Positions 24,235 through 37,300 of a DNA stretch of 48,917 bases are shown here, one piece after another (the stretch's first letter is position 1; each line of letters begins with the position of its first letter). The DNA lies in the NCBI GenBank assembly GCA_003640385.1, contig RCAB01000452.1, positions 1-48,917 on the forward strand, written 5' to 3'. Under the pieces are notes generated by a model that worked only from the letters and a program-made list of their open reading frames with translations, did no database searches and was not told the DNA's origin. Made by a program: the position numbers and the translations under genes. This DNA comes from Setaria digitata (Eukaryota; Nematoda; Chromadorea; Rhabditida; Setariidae).

Positions 24235-26032
24235 CAGGAGTGATATTTTTGTATTCATTTAAAATAAGCAATAAATCTGTTATATTTATTTATCTTGTCA
24301 TTAGTTAATCCGTCAGTGAATCAATTAATCCCTCTTCGGGTGATTCTTAACAATTATCTAATCATAATATTTTATGTATATCACTAACAAATGAAATCTT
24401 TAATAGAAAATATTTGAAAAAATTTGGACTAAATTTTTTAAAAGTTCACAAAAGTCTCAAATTGACTTTATGTAACTTGTAAATATTTTGTAATAACCAA
24501 AAGTTGAGCAACTTTTTTTTCAAGTAATTTAAACTGTTTTACTTATTTTACATTGTCTTATATTCAAAAATCATTTATTTTCTTTCGTTAATATCTTATG
24601 TTTGAAATATTTGTTTCTGCTTTTGAAAAAAAAGAAGATAAAAAAAAAGCGATGACAAAATTGAAACTATATTTAAATTCAACTATTACTTATATTAAAA
24701 CTCTACGTTTATTATTACTGTAAGATTTTTTTGTCATGATGAGATATTTGAGGGGTGTACAGATTGGCTTGGGAGATTCTTTCATTTTCTTTCGAAAGTG
24801 GAAAAATTGTGATAAAATTTTAGTCTAAAAAATTCTAGATTTCTAATTTTTGCTTTTGTTCAGCCTTTCTTCGAAGTCCTTCCGTTTCCTTTTAATTCTT
24901 TTACTAATTTTTAACTTGTAGAACTTCATTCAAAATAAAATTAGTTGACAATAATGATAAGAATCAGTAGGATGATAAGACTTCCTAAAAATTTCATAAC
25001 TATCGATTCCAAGATCCAGGTGGTCGTAACTTCAAGGATTAAAACGAGCCGCAAACAGTGATTTCAAATAAACTCAATTAATTACTAATTATGCTAACTT
25101 CATTCTGGAGCTCTTAATTAATTTATCCAATATTCAAACATAGTTTATAGTTGTACGAGCGATTTTTTAATGCTTTTGAAATTTTATGAAATTTAGTAAA
25201 ATTAAATGTTTTTTAACATTATGAAAGTGAAAAGAAAACTTCAATGATGTTATGAAAATATTAAATTTAAAAATTCATAAAAAATAAATTTTAGTCGAAA
25301 CATTAACAAAGTAATTTTCTTGCAATTTCCTATTCGATGAATTATATTATAACTTTTAACTAATAAAAATTATTAATTAGCTCGGGTTTAACTCATTCTG
25401 ACTAATCTATATCATATAAGAGTTTCTACTGGAATCTATTATTAGTATTAATGGAGCGAGCATTTAATGAGATATTCATACGTTTATTAAGAAAAATGAA
25501 TTTTGACTGTTTTCAAAACAGTTATTAAACTAATAAACTGATATGTAATTAAAAACTTAATGTTCATCTATCCATCTGTTTGACCATTTTTGATGATAAA
25601 TAAATTTTAAACTTAGCCGGTTTTCATTGCTGTTGCATAAGGTGTCATAAAAGTATCGTAAAAATATATAAACCTTTCTTACAGGCTAAAAACAAGTGTG
25701 TCAATTTACTGCACAAACTAGTCTCCTACCTATGGTTGGACTAATTGACCTATTAATAAATTCATTTTTAAGTATATTAAGCCATACATTCTTTAGCGCT
25801 TAAAGTTACCCTGCTGTTAGCAAATTGAAATTACAAAATTTTATTGAAATAAAAGTTAGAAAAAGGAACTAAAACTTTGACTAACCATTTTAAGATTAAA
25901 TTCGTCGTTTTATTTCTTTTGTTTATTTTTAACAAAATGGAAATCTCTGTTCGTTGGATAACCGATTAACTGGAGATCAGTTAACAGTAGAAGCAATGAA
26001 TTTTGTTAACACTGACCGATATGATATAAATG

Positions 26033-26114
26033 TGATAAGTATGATAACAGCTGATAGAAGTTACTAATTGAAATATAACTGATAAATTGCAACAAAAATT
26101 ACATCCTTTATATA
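26033..26114 (-). promoter_or_regulatory. Possible distal promoter: GATA-site cluster beside a TATA-like box
   Basis: TGATAA occurs at 26033, 26042 and 26080, with a TGATAG at about 26052. On the minus strand a TATATAAA box spans about 26107-26114. About 220 bases further along the minus strand lies AAAATG/GTTAG at 25886-25888, a possible split start codon for the secreted-protein gene. The combination is suggestive but unproven. Confidence 0.3.
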
Positions 26115-29100
26115 GGTATTACCGCTTGAGGGCAGTAATTAGTGAAGATAATTAAAACCAGCTGCGCCAACCTTCATCTAACCTTTCCCGCCGCCTTCAT
26201 CCATTCATTTCTCGTTCTTTATTTGCCAAACTTTTCCAATCTGTCACTTCCTATTTATTTCAGCCGCCACATCTCTACTCTTGAGCTTTCCATGCTGATT
26301 GTGATAATTTTCAAATAAACCCTAAAGCTATCATTATCATTTAATTTCCGGAACTCTATCAATCTGACGTCATCATCATTATCGCATGCAACCAGCAAAT
26401 GTCTTGTTGTACAAAATGGCGTTAGTGATAATGATAATAAAATGTCCAACTATCTGTTGATATCATCTGAATGATTTTGGATAATAATGATTACATATTT
26501 TATTATAATTGTTATCTGCTAACTCTGCCCAGCTGCTTTCATGTGTTATTCGTTCTGTGCAAAATATTTAAATTTACTGAAATACATTTGTAATTTAAAA
26601 AAGGAAAATGAAAAGATTATTTAGATTACCACTTGATTTTGAACGGCAAAAGAAAGCGAAATTTTTGTTTCGCTATTAATTTGAAGAAAAAACAAGCAGT
26701 GGTTTGATAATTTTAATTAAGCTAATGGAGACAAATGTTTTTCAACTGCATATCTGTATTTTGTTCATTAAGATTGAGCATTAAATTAGATACTATAAAG
26801 TTTGATGGATTGAAAAACTGGTCTTCTCATAGCGTTTCTATGAAGGAATTGGCATACTTTTCAGGTAACCCAGATGAAACAAAAGAAATTGAGACGGAGA
26901 GAGTATCTATTTCTCTCGACAATTAATCTCAATTAAGCTAATTTAGTAAATTATATTAGAGGATCAGATCAAAGGTTGAAAATCACGTTTCTTTTATTAG
27001 TTCATTTTATTGGAATTTTTAAGAAATGAAGAAATAAGAAATGGTGTCAATTTTATGTTTCTTTACTATTACAAATGATAAATGAAACCTTTTTGTGTAC
27101 TAGAAATTTTACAATTGTTAATTAATTTGTACAAAGCTTTGATAATAAAATGCAAGCAATGCTTTACGTATAAAACGAAATTAAATGAAATTTTTACGGG
27201 TAAAAAATTTTGCGCTAATAAAATTTTCATTTAAGGAGGTGATAGACGAGTAAAGATTTGAAACAACAAAATATTTCAAAGCCTCTTAAATTAATCTTTT
27301 ATTTTTATTTGTAAAATTTGCTTATTTAAAATTACATATTCAACATCAAAAATTAAGTGAGAAACCGGAATAGTTGCTAAAAGTAATTCAATGCAAAATA
27401 GTTGAATTCAGATGCTAATTAGAACAATTATAAATTGTACTTTAATATTTGAAATTTTCATCAATATTTTTATTTTCAATTTAACTTTACAACAACGCAG
27501 TGACAATGAGTTATAATTCTGGCACTTATCAATTAAAGCATTAGAAATACTTGATTTCTTCTATCTCACAACAAATCGGTTCATTATAGTTAGTGAAACT
27601 TAAAAAAAAAAAAAAAAAAAATCAAACTTAACTTTTTATTTTCAGAAAAAATTTTCAGAAAACAAAAACAAAACATATGTCAATTTAATTTATTTCAGTG
27701 CTACAATTAGCGACTACTTTGATAGTTATTTTTGGCCTTATTAACTCTCGAAATTTATGAATAATAAGTTGATTCGTAATTTTGACATTTCATTACATAT
27801 CTGGATTGATTATATTTTTTTAATTGCTATTTAAAATACTTAACTTCGCATTTACTGAAGTGTAGCATAACGTGAAGTAAAAAATGAAGTAATAATTAAT
27901 AAATCCGATATTTTAAAAAACACATTTTTACAGTCAAAAATTGTTTACTTCACTGAATTTTGCTTTTTTTCAAAGCTGAAATTTTCGTTTACTGGAAATT
28001 TGTTTATTATTTTGAGAAAACTAAAAATTTTTTTAAAGAATTTAATTAATTCGCAACTATTTCAATTAATTACAACCATTTCTGATTTTTAAATCAACTT
28101 TGCAATACTTATCTTTAATCAATCAAATTTCCAACTATTGTCATTAAATAATAGAAATCCTTTTCAAATAAATAATATTTAACAATTTTTTGATAGCAGA
28201 GAAACTTTTTTTTTTTAAAATATGCAGTAATTAAAACTGAGATTGCAGTGTGTCCTCAGAATCAGAATTTAACCACTTTTTGATTATGATTTGTTATAAA
28301 TTAGTTTGGCAAAACAAAACGAGCGTTGCATTTTACCTTATTTTTCTTTTTTTTGTTATAAGCACCCGAAAATTAAATTGATGATGAAAGAAGCCAAAGA
28401 GTCAAAGAAAAAACTGAAGGAATTAATCGCTATTTTATTAGAAAAATCGTTTCTAATTTATAAAATCAATTACATTGAAATAAAAAATTAATAAGAAACT
28501 TATGGAAAATGATAACTACTTGTTTAAGGAATATCGCTGATGACTAGTGGAACGTATAAAATGAGTCATTTAAAATTTTGATTTTTCCAAGTTTTGTTTT
28601 CAAATAAAATTCTTCAATATTAAAAAAAAAAAGAAATGAATTAGCATGTTAAGCTAAGCGCTATTTTATGGACTTTGCATATATCCTTGCCAGAATGTTC
28701 TATTAATTTGAAATCTTTTTTTTTTTTTTGCAAACAATGAATTATTCAGTCATTCCAAATCCAACCATTTCTTTCGGACTTAAAATCTCATTAATTTTGT
28801 CTTCAGAGTTAATTATTTCTGAAATTATCAAAGAGGAAGACAAAAGTTTTCTGAGTAGAGGGAAAACGACGAGAAATTGAAAAAATTTCCAAATTCTTGA
28901 TCTGTTTTTATTTCCAGCGAATTTTCACTTTTCGTACTTGATGCTAGATTTCGATCGACAAAAGCAGTTGAACTACAGAAATGCTTCTAGAGAAGAAAAT
29001 CCTGATTAATCCTGATTTATCATTATTTTCTCAAATAATGATAAATCTATCATTTGCATTTAGAATTCAGTCAAAATTACGTATGTCATTGCAAAGTTAT

Positions 29101-29755
29101 GATTTTTTTTTTTTTTGATAAAGGAAATAAATTTTTGGTGATATTCATAAATGAAATAAAAGAATAGGTTTTTATTGGAATTGTTAAATCTTTTGCAGTT
29201 TCAAAATAAAAGTGAATAGCAACACTAATTTGTTTATTTTCTCAAATTTTTTCAAACTTCATTAACTTCTAACATAATTTTGTTTTCCAAGCCAAACTTC
29301 CTTTTCTGTTCCATTTATTTCCTAAATTTTACATTACCTATAACGAAGACTAATTTATTGCATCAGAAAATTAGTCATAATACTGGTTATTGTATTATTT
29401 GTAGAGTTATATTTTGCAATAACTCAAACAATATCACAAGCAGACAGAATTAGCCAGCAATAACACCGGAAAAATAGTTATCACCGAATCAAATCACCAA
29501 GTTATATCCCATCATGTGGTCATGAAAATTACTACACAAATAAACGACTTGTTGTAGTAAAGGAAAGCTTGATTCTGAAAAGGAAGGTAGAATTTCCACG
29601 AACAGCTCAAACAATTAATTTTTTCTCCACAAGATTTCATTTCACATTCTTCTGGTATAGATTTAAAAATGACAGAACAGAATTTTCCGGAACCAAAAAT
29701 AAGTGAGACCGATTAAAACAAAATAAAAGAAGAGAAAGAGAAAAGTGAGAACCTT

Positions 29756-31258
29756 TTAAAAGTTAGCAAATTTTAAGAAGAAATTTGTTGGCCATCGACG
29801 AATGCAAAACTTCCGCAGTTCATTGAATGCGAGCAATATCAAACCAACAAGGAATGCCCATACCCAAACCGGAAATATGAAAGCAAACGATTAATTTCAG
29901 CTAGCAAAAATTAAAGAACAATATGATTTAGAGTGAAATGATCACAAATTACAGCAGTACTGATTGATTTCTGTGGTTCAATCAAAACTGTATTTGTGTT
30001 TTGACTCCCTTTATTTTTTCATTTTTGATAACACATTTGGGAAATATGCAAAATATGAAAATTAATTTTTAATTTTAAAAAAACTTTTTCTGGAAAAAAA
30101 TATTTTACTTCATTTGGCGGTGATTGAGTTTCCATGAAAGACTGTGCAAATGGTGTGTAAATAAACAAATTGAGCAATAAAATTTCAATGATAATAGCAA
30201 AGATTGAAACTAAATTGGTAGTACCATGCCGAAAAAATGATGCACCACGAGTTGTACAAATATACAAATGAAAAACCTAAATTAATTATAATAATTACTA
30301 TTACTATTTTTCGAATTTCTATGTCAAATATGAAATTATGATTAAAATGCACTTGAATTCTTTGTCACTAAGAAAGGAACTAATTAATTAATTATTATTT
30401 ACCTGAGAAACTACCAAGGTAATATGCCATGCCGCCGCTGCTTGACCTTTAATATAAACCTGCTCAGATGGTGATAATACATCACCATTTTGAATTGTAA
30501 AATTTCCAGCTTCTCGGGACCAATAATTATCAGCAGTGAAAAGTAAATCTTTCAATTCAATATTATGATACCTAAAAAGGAAGATGTATTTTTTATCCTT
30601 TAACAAAGTCGAAATGATAATTGATAGAAAGGCAATTAAAATATAATGATGACTGATAAGACGATGACTGAATTTTAATCGATAAGCTGATAATCGAATT
30701 GTAAAGATAAGACAACTGATGAAAATATGATAGCCTATTTAAACAAGCCATCTCTTTATTTTAAAAGAACAATTGTAAATATTAGTCAGAGTTCTTCCTC
30801 ACCGATAAACAAAAAGAAATGAGACAATACATCCGGCCGTAATTATTGTACCAGTAAATCCATATGAATAAAAGAGAAGAGGACGAGATACTAGACGATC
30901 ACTGCGATGTCGCGGCGGAATTCGCATTATATCACTCTCGGGTGATTGATATGCTAAGGAAATCGATGGCGGCAACTCGCTAGCCAAGTCGATACTTAAA
31001 ATCTGAAACAATTTTTGATTCAAATATATACATAAATGAAAGCAAAGCAAAATAAACCTGGATAAAATCAAGTGTCAATTGTATTTTTATGTTATAGATG
31101 ACTTGACGATTTTGTGCAATTAGAAACGCTTATAATTACGATTAATTACAGGTTGCATCAAAACTGAAAAATGAGTTATGTTTCTATTAGAGCAAGAAAA
31201 GATGTAGATAAAATAATACGGCAATATTACCAAAAAATATGAAATAGAAGAAATAACA

Positions 31259-31309
<51 letters not shown>

Positions 31310-34300
31310 AGTATATATATGAACATGTTTCCAGAGTAAGCAAGTAGAAATGATGCATTGGTTCTTATTTTTAAAGCAAATAATAGTAGTATAATAATAA
31401 AAATAACAATAATAATAACAACAACAACAATGATAATAATAAGATAATAATAACAATGATAATAATAATAATAATAATAACAATGATAATAACAGCATAA
31501 CCTGCAAAGCTGACAAACCCAACGGTAAGCCAAGCGTAAATTGTAAAACAATTGGAAATATTTCAGGCCAAAGATGTGCCAATGTATAAGCAATTGAAAG
31601 ACGTAAATTGTCAAACAACAGACGTCCTTCTTCAATACCTTTGACTATCGAAGCAAAATTGTCATCTGTTAGGATGATATCAGCTGCTTGCTTTGCTATA
31701 TCACTACCTAAAAAATGCATGTAAAGCACTTATCACCTATCATTTTTATCACTTATCAGGGTAGTCATTGGATAAAATCTCTTGCGCAGTGGGAATGATA
31801 AAGACAATAACTGTGCACTGCTTGGCAAATTTCGTTTGATTGCATTATCCGATTTAATGAGAAGTTATACAAATGAATTCCATCCCTGAGCAGATATAAA
31901 TGAGTTACTGTAAATTGCCTGTGTTTCATTGTTGTAAGATTACTGTAGATGAATTAGCTTCTTTAATAACTCAGCAATTAAGCTTCTCAGCAAAGGAAAC
32001 AAAGAAGAATTACTGTGATGATCATATGAGTTGGAAAAATTAAACTGAAGAAGCGAAGGAAAGGAAGAAAAAGCAGTTAATCAGATCTCAAATGAAATTT
32101 AGCAAACATTTCCCGTGCAGTACCGGAACACAGTTTACAGTAGATTCACCAAAAAATTTGATAGGACCAGCGGGATTTCCTGGACCAAACAAAAAACTAA
32201 AGCAAATAGGCAACAGGGATTATTTTATATCAGCACCTGCAACAGCTTATCTCTTTTCTTTCTGTGTTCTTATCACTATAATGATTGTTATACAGCAGGG
32301 TCTTAGATAGAAAAAATTGATTAAATTATTTATTTCTATCTGAAATATTTGGCTTAAATTTTTAATCCACTTTTACAACTGTACACTTAATGACATTCAA
32401 TCAATATTAGTACACAATTTGGTACTTGAGATAAAACTAAATTCAGGAAATATCAGTGTTTGGCTTTTTCGCATTCTTCATAAAATGAGCAATTAAGCAA
32501 GTAAAATAGGCTCATACTTAGGCGTTTCACAAATTATTTCAATATATCATTATCACTTTTCTTAATAAATCATCTCGAATTTCTTCAACGCACTGTTTCC
32601 GATCATTAGCCAAAAGCCTGACCTACACAAGTGGAACTTCTTCCTCTTTCCGTGAATGTGCAGAACAAAAATTAACCTGTAATACCCATCGCGATACCAA
32701 TATTGGAGCATGCAAGAGCTTGTGCATCGCTAACACCTTGACCAGTAACAGCTACTATTTCACCACGTTTTTGGCATTCCTCAACAATTCGAAATTTTTG
32801 ATGTGGGCCTATCCTGAACTTTTATAATTTCAAATTTAGATAAATATTAAAATTTCAATAAGGCAAAAGATTAAAAAATTTCTCTTCCCCTTCATTTCAT
32901 TTCATTTCGTTTTTTTTTTTCTTTTTTTTTCCGATTCTTCTCTTTTGATGAAAATTTTACCTTGCAAAAACAATATACTTCTTTTTAAGCAATTCATTCC
33001 AACCATATTCATCCAAACGATCTAAATCATCGCCAATTGCAACGCCCCAATTAATTTGTCTTGCACCAATTACGCTTAATTTCACGTGATCACGGCTACT
33101 TGGCTCAACCTATAAATTTGATTAGTTTTTTAACTGATCATGACACCACCAAAACAAAGCATTATTAAATTAATTGATATTAAACTCAGAATCAACGTTA
33201 ATAAAAGAAATTATTGTCGGAAAAAAATCCTGAGAAGAAAATAGAAGAAGTAGAAGATAGGAAAGCAAACACCCGAATAATCATAAAATCAAAATTTTCA
33301 GATTTAAATATTTCTTGTTCTATTTTTTTTTCTAACTTCTGTTTTCGTATATATTTTCATAACATGTATTTTATTTATCTTTTGCTTTGAATAAAATATT
33401 ATTAACCTGGACTGCTTCATCTTCCCATTTTATTTTATTTTATTTTTTTCAAATTAAACACTTAATAGTTTGATCTAACTAATGTTACAGCCATACCATT
33501 TCGTCTCCTATGCCAATGAGTCCAATTTTTCGAGCTACTGCCACCGCTGTCGTTGGATGATCACCTATATGGAATAAAAAAATAATAATTTTTGTCTTGG
33601 TTAAAAATAAAATTTTTAAAAGTAGTGAATAATTTAATTTATTTGAATTATTTTTATTAAAATGCTTGATTTTTTTCCTTCCTTCTTACAATCGTGATTT
33701 TTCATCAAGTTCTAGTTCTGTGATGATCATGTAACATTAGATTTTAACTAATAGTCTGATCAATCAATAGATTAGAAAAAAAAAGTGAGAAATTGTAGCT
33801 AGTTAAACGGTTAACACTGCAACTAATTTATGAAAACTATGAAGTCTGAGCTACACAGATTCAATGAATGGATTTTTTTTTCCTTCGCTCTTTAAATATA
33901 ATTAATGGATTTTTGAAAAATTAATTAAATACCAAGATCATCTGGAGATTCAATGTAAAGAATATTTTATGATATATGATTAAGAAAAGCTAAAAAAAAA
34001 ATAGGCAATTTTTAAAAATAAATGACGAAAACGATAAAACATTAACAAGAAATTTTAAATAAGTTTAAAGTAAATTACTAAATATTAGTATGTTAAAATC
34101 AGTAATGAACCATACAAATCAATTCACAATATTGCAATTAATCAAAAATTACCGTTATAATACTAATATATTAATAACAGTAATTTAAGGTGAAATTTGT
34201 AATAAGTTAATTTTGTATATGATTTTTTTCAGTAATTTTTTCTGTAACTGATATATTTGGTAATGGAGCAATAAAATTTTCAAAATATATCACACCTGTA

Positions 34301-37300
34301 ATCATGTAAACCTTAATCCCGGCTTCTTTACATTGTTTTATTGCATTTGCTGCATCATCCCTTAAATAAATTTAAAAAATTGATTTTCAAATTCAGAATC
34401 TATTCCTTTGCATCCATCACGTGTAGAATTAATTATACTAAATAATGATCAATGCAATTAATCATCATAAATTTAAACCATTTGATTTTCTCAAAATTAT
34501 TTTTTTAAGAAATTTTAAAAGTTTAATAGAAATCACCGCGGCGGATCAATGAGAGCTGTCATTCCTAAGAATGTCAATTTCTCTAATACAATATCAGTAG
34601 ATGTAAATTTTGCATTTGCATCGCAAATGAAGCGCTTTATAGCAAATGCAAATACTCTTTTTCCATCGTTTCCAAATTGTTCCCAAGCCGTCTGAAATTT
34701 TTCAAGAATTTAAAATAAAATTAGAAATTAATTGTTAAATAAGATGATAAAAAGCTCTTCTCTTAAAAAAAAAAAAAAATTGCGTATTAAATTATATGGC
34801 AACTGTTTGTTGTCAAGAAAAGATGGCACAACGAATTTATCCTCTATCCTTTATGCTTCTTATTAAAATGTATATATAGTTATATAAAACTATATATATT
34901 TTATAAACATTTCAGTTCTTTAGGATTTGTTTAAATATCAAATTAAAAATTCTTTAAAAATTAGAAAACCAAGAAGAAAAAAATCGTTTTTTCCCAGATA
35001 AATTTAAAAGCAATTTATTTGTCTTCTCAGTATTTCTTGTTTATTCATTGTTATTTACATACTTACGTTTGAGCGTTCACCTGGCACTCTTGACGAAGTT
35101 TTTGATTAATTGGTATTTGTTCGTTATCAACTTGCAAAGAATTGCAATATTCTAATACAACTTCTGGTGCACCTTTAATCATCATTACAAAAGTTGCATC
35201 ATGATTTGCTTGATTGATTGCACTGTTATCAATCTTTATCAGATCACGTGCAATTACCAGATGATAACGACGGACTGAATTAAATGGCATATCAAGAACT
35301 GTCTGCAAAGAAAATAAGAAGGAAAAAGGTTTATTCAATTTTTTTGTTTCAAATTTATGCCTACTTAATCATTTTTCACAAAATTATTTATTCGAGAAAA
35401 ATTTCTATTTATTCGAGAAAAATTGATAACAATATGCTCATTATAGCAAATTCCAGTTCTGAAACTTTGACAATGGAATTTAATTATTTCTATCAGGCAA
35501 TTATTATATTCCTAGCAATTTTGCATTGCAAGAATAAATTAAACAAAATTTTTTAAATTTTAGACGGAAATTGTTGTGTACGAGGTAGCTAGTGCGAATT
35601 TTTTCCACGGAAGAAAACATTTCCACGTAGCGCAGTAATGCAACATCTGATGGTGAACCATAGATATGATCATGTTCAAACATATTGTTAACTTGACACT
35701 AAAAAATTTTTAATTATTTAATGATTCAAAATGAAAAATAATTTCATTTCAATTTCAACTAATTTCAGCTTGTAAATTGTGGAGAGAATAAGATTTAAAA
35801 TTACTTTTGTGAGGAGAAAGTTAAACAACCTGTGCTCAGAGGAATCGAAAATAACTTTGAGGGAAATTCGGAAATTTTCAAATCTTCGCTAAAATTTTTT
35901 GGCTGCTAATAATTATACTTACAACTAATCTAATCAGCTTTAAATAGCATTCATTATAGCTTTAACGATATTATATTAATTTCTCATAGTTCAATGTAAT
36001 AGCCAATCGCAGGGAATTCCTATTTCATTTTTAGTTTAAAATTTCCAAATCTTTCATATTATTTCGCATTTTACAAGAAAATTCATCACTCCGTTCTGTC
36101 ATACTCCAATATGATTGTTTATTGTTTGTTTGTAATGAAAATATGTTCCGACAACACAGCTTGGAATTGAAGTAATTAAAATAGTATCAAGTATTAAATT
36201 CCTCAGCTTTCACCCTGATGTATATTTTGAAAGTTTATTTCTAGCAGTCTGAAAAGGACAGAAGTTCTTTTAAATTACAAAAAAGAAATGAATTATATTT
36301 TAATTCCTTTCATCTTTATTATGTTGAATTGAGACCTCAGTATAATTTGCTTCTTCGATATCTTGAGCCTTACAAGATTCTGTTGTTTTTATTGCACTGT
36401 CTTGAATCGCAAATGCTGTCGATGGCTTTCCAGTAACTGAATCTCTAAAATACTAATTTTGAAGGTTTTTCGAGGAAAAAGTTTGAAATGACCTGAAAAA
36501 GGATAATCTTAAATTTAATCATAATAATGGATAATTTTACGATTCCTTATATATCATGATTTCAAACTTAATTGCAACTACTGCTCTTACTTCTAGCTCT
36601 CGAGATCGGTAAATGGAGCTGAAAAATTGTCAAAGTGATCTGAGACAATAAATATACTTCGCCAAATCATTTCTGATAAAAAGTAAAAGAAATGATTAGA
36701 CGCGATAGAAGAGAAATTAAAACAGATGTATTATGCAGATTAAAGTTCTCACATTTCTTCTTTTGCTCTTTTCAAGAAACTTTTTGAAATGTTTCCGGTT
36801 GTTATAAAAAAAGAGCTACTAACAGGACAGTGAAACGTTTATTTGTTTGGCCTTTCGTTTCGGCATCTTTTTCGGAAGCCAAATGATCTGATTGACGGAA
36901 GCATTCGAAATGAGCTCGATTGCAAACACTCATTACTACAAACATATCAGACAGCGGTTGCTCACTTGGCGCTTTTGGACAATCCAGATTGAGAATAGAT
37001 TGATCATTTACATAGTTGTGACCTGAAATATTACAAAGGTGTAAAGTGAGTTAAAATAATGCTGTAAATATTTGAAAAAGGAAAAAAAAAACAATTATTA
37101 ATTCTACTTCTTTGTTCTTAAAACTTGATCAACAGACTGGAACCAAATAATTTGACAAATAAAAAAAAAAAAAGAAAAACTGAAGAAATTATGACAAAGA
37201 AAATAAATAAATAAATAAGAAACAAAGTTAGAAATAATTCAGAAATGGAAATTCATTAATTAGTTTACTCTAAATTAGATTAAAATAGCATAGCAACTTA

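Larger units (their letters stand above)
24155..29755. other. AT-rich region upstream of the secreted-protein gene
   Basis: About 5.6 kb with no exon I can support apart from possible start-codon exons of the minus-strand secreted-protein gene (ATG/GTTAG at 25886-25888, ATG/GTC near 25585). It holds many A and T runs, scattered TGATAA sites and a TATA-like TATATAAAGG on the minus strand at about 26105-26114. The left part may be first intron and promoter of that gene. The right part (about 26.5-29.7 kb) shows nothing beyond AT-rich sequence and the 3' flank of the ATPase gene. Confidence 0.5.

Noticed and set aside
31120..31729. Minus-strand frames rich in Val-Cys and Tyr/Leu repeats
   Set aside because: They come from translating the AC and AAT microsatellites past a valid splice donor at 31501.
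32092..32310. + strand frame with collagen-like GPAGFPGP
   Set aside because: Single short Gly-X-Y run in an ATPase intron, with no signal peptide, no further repeats and no splice context.
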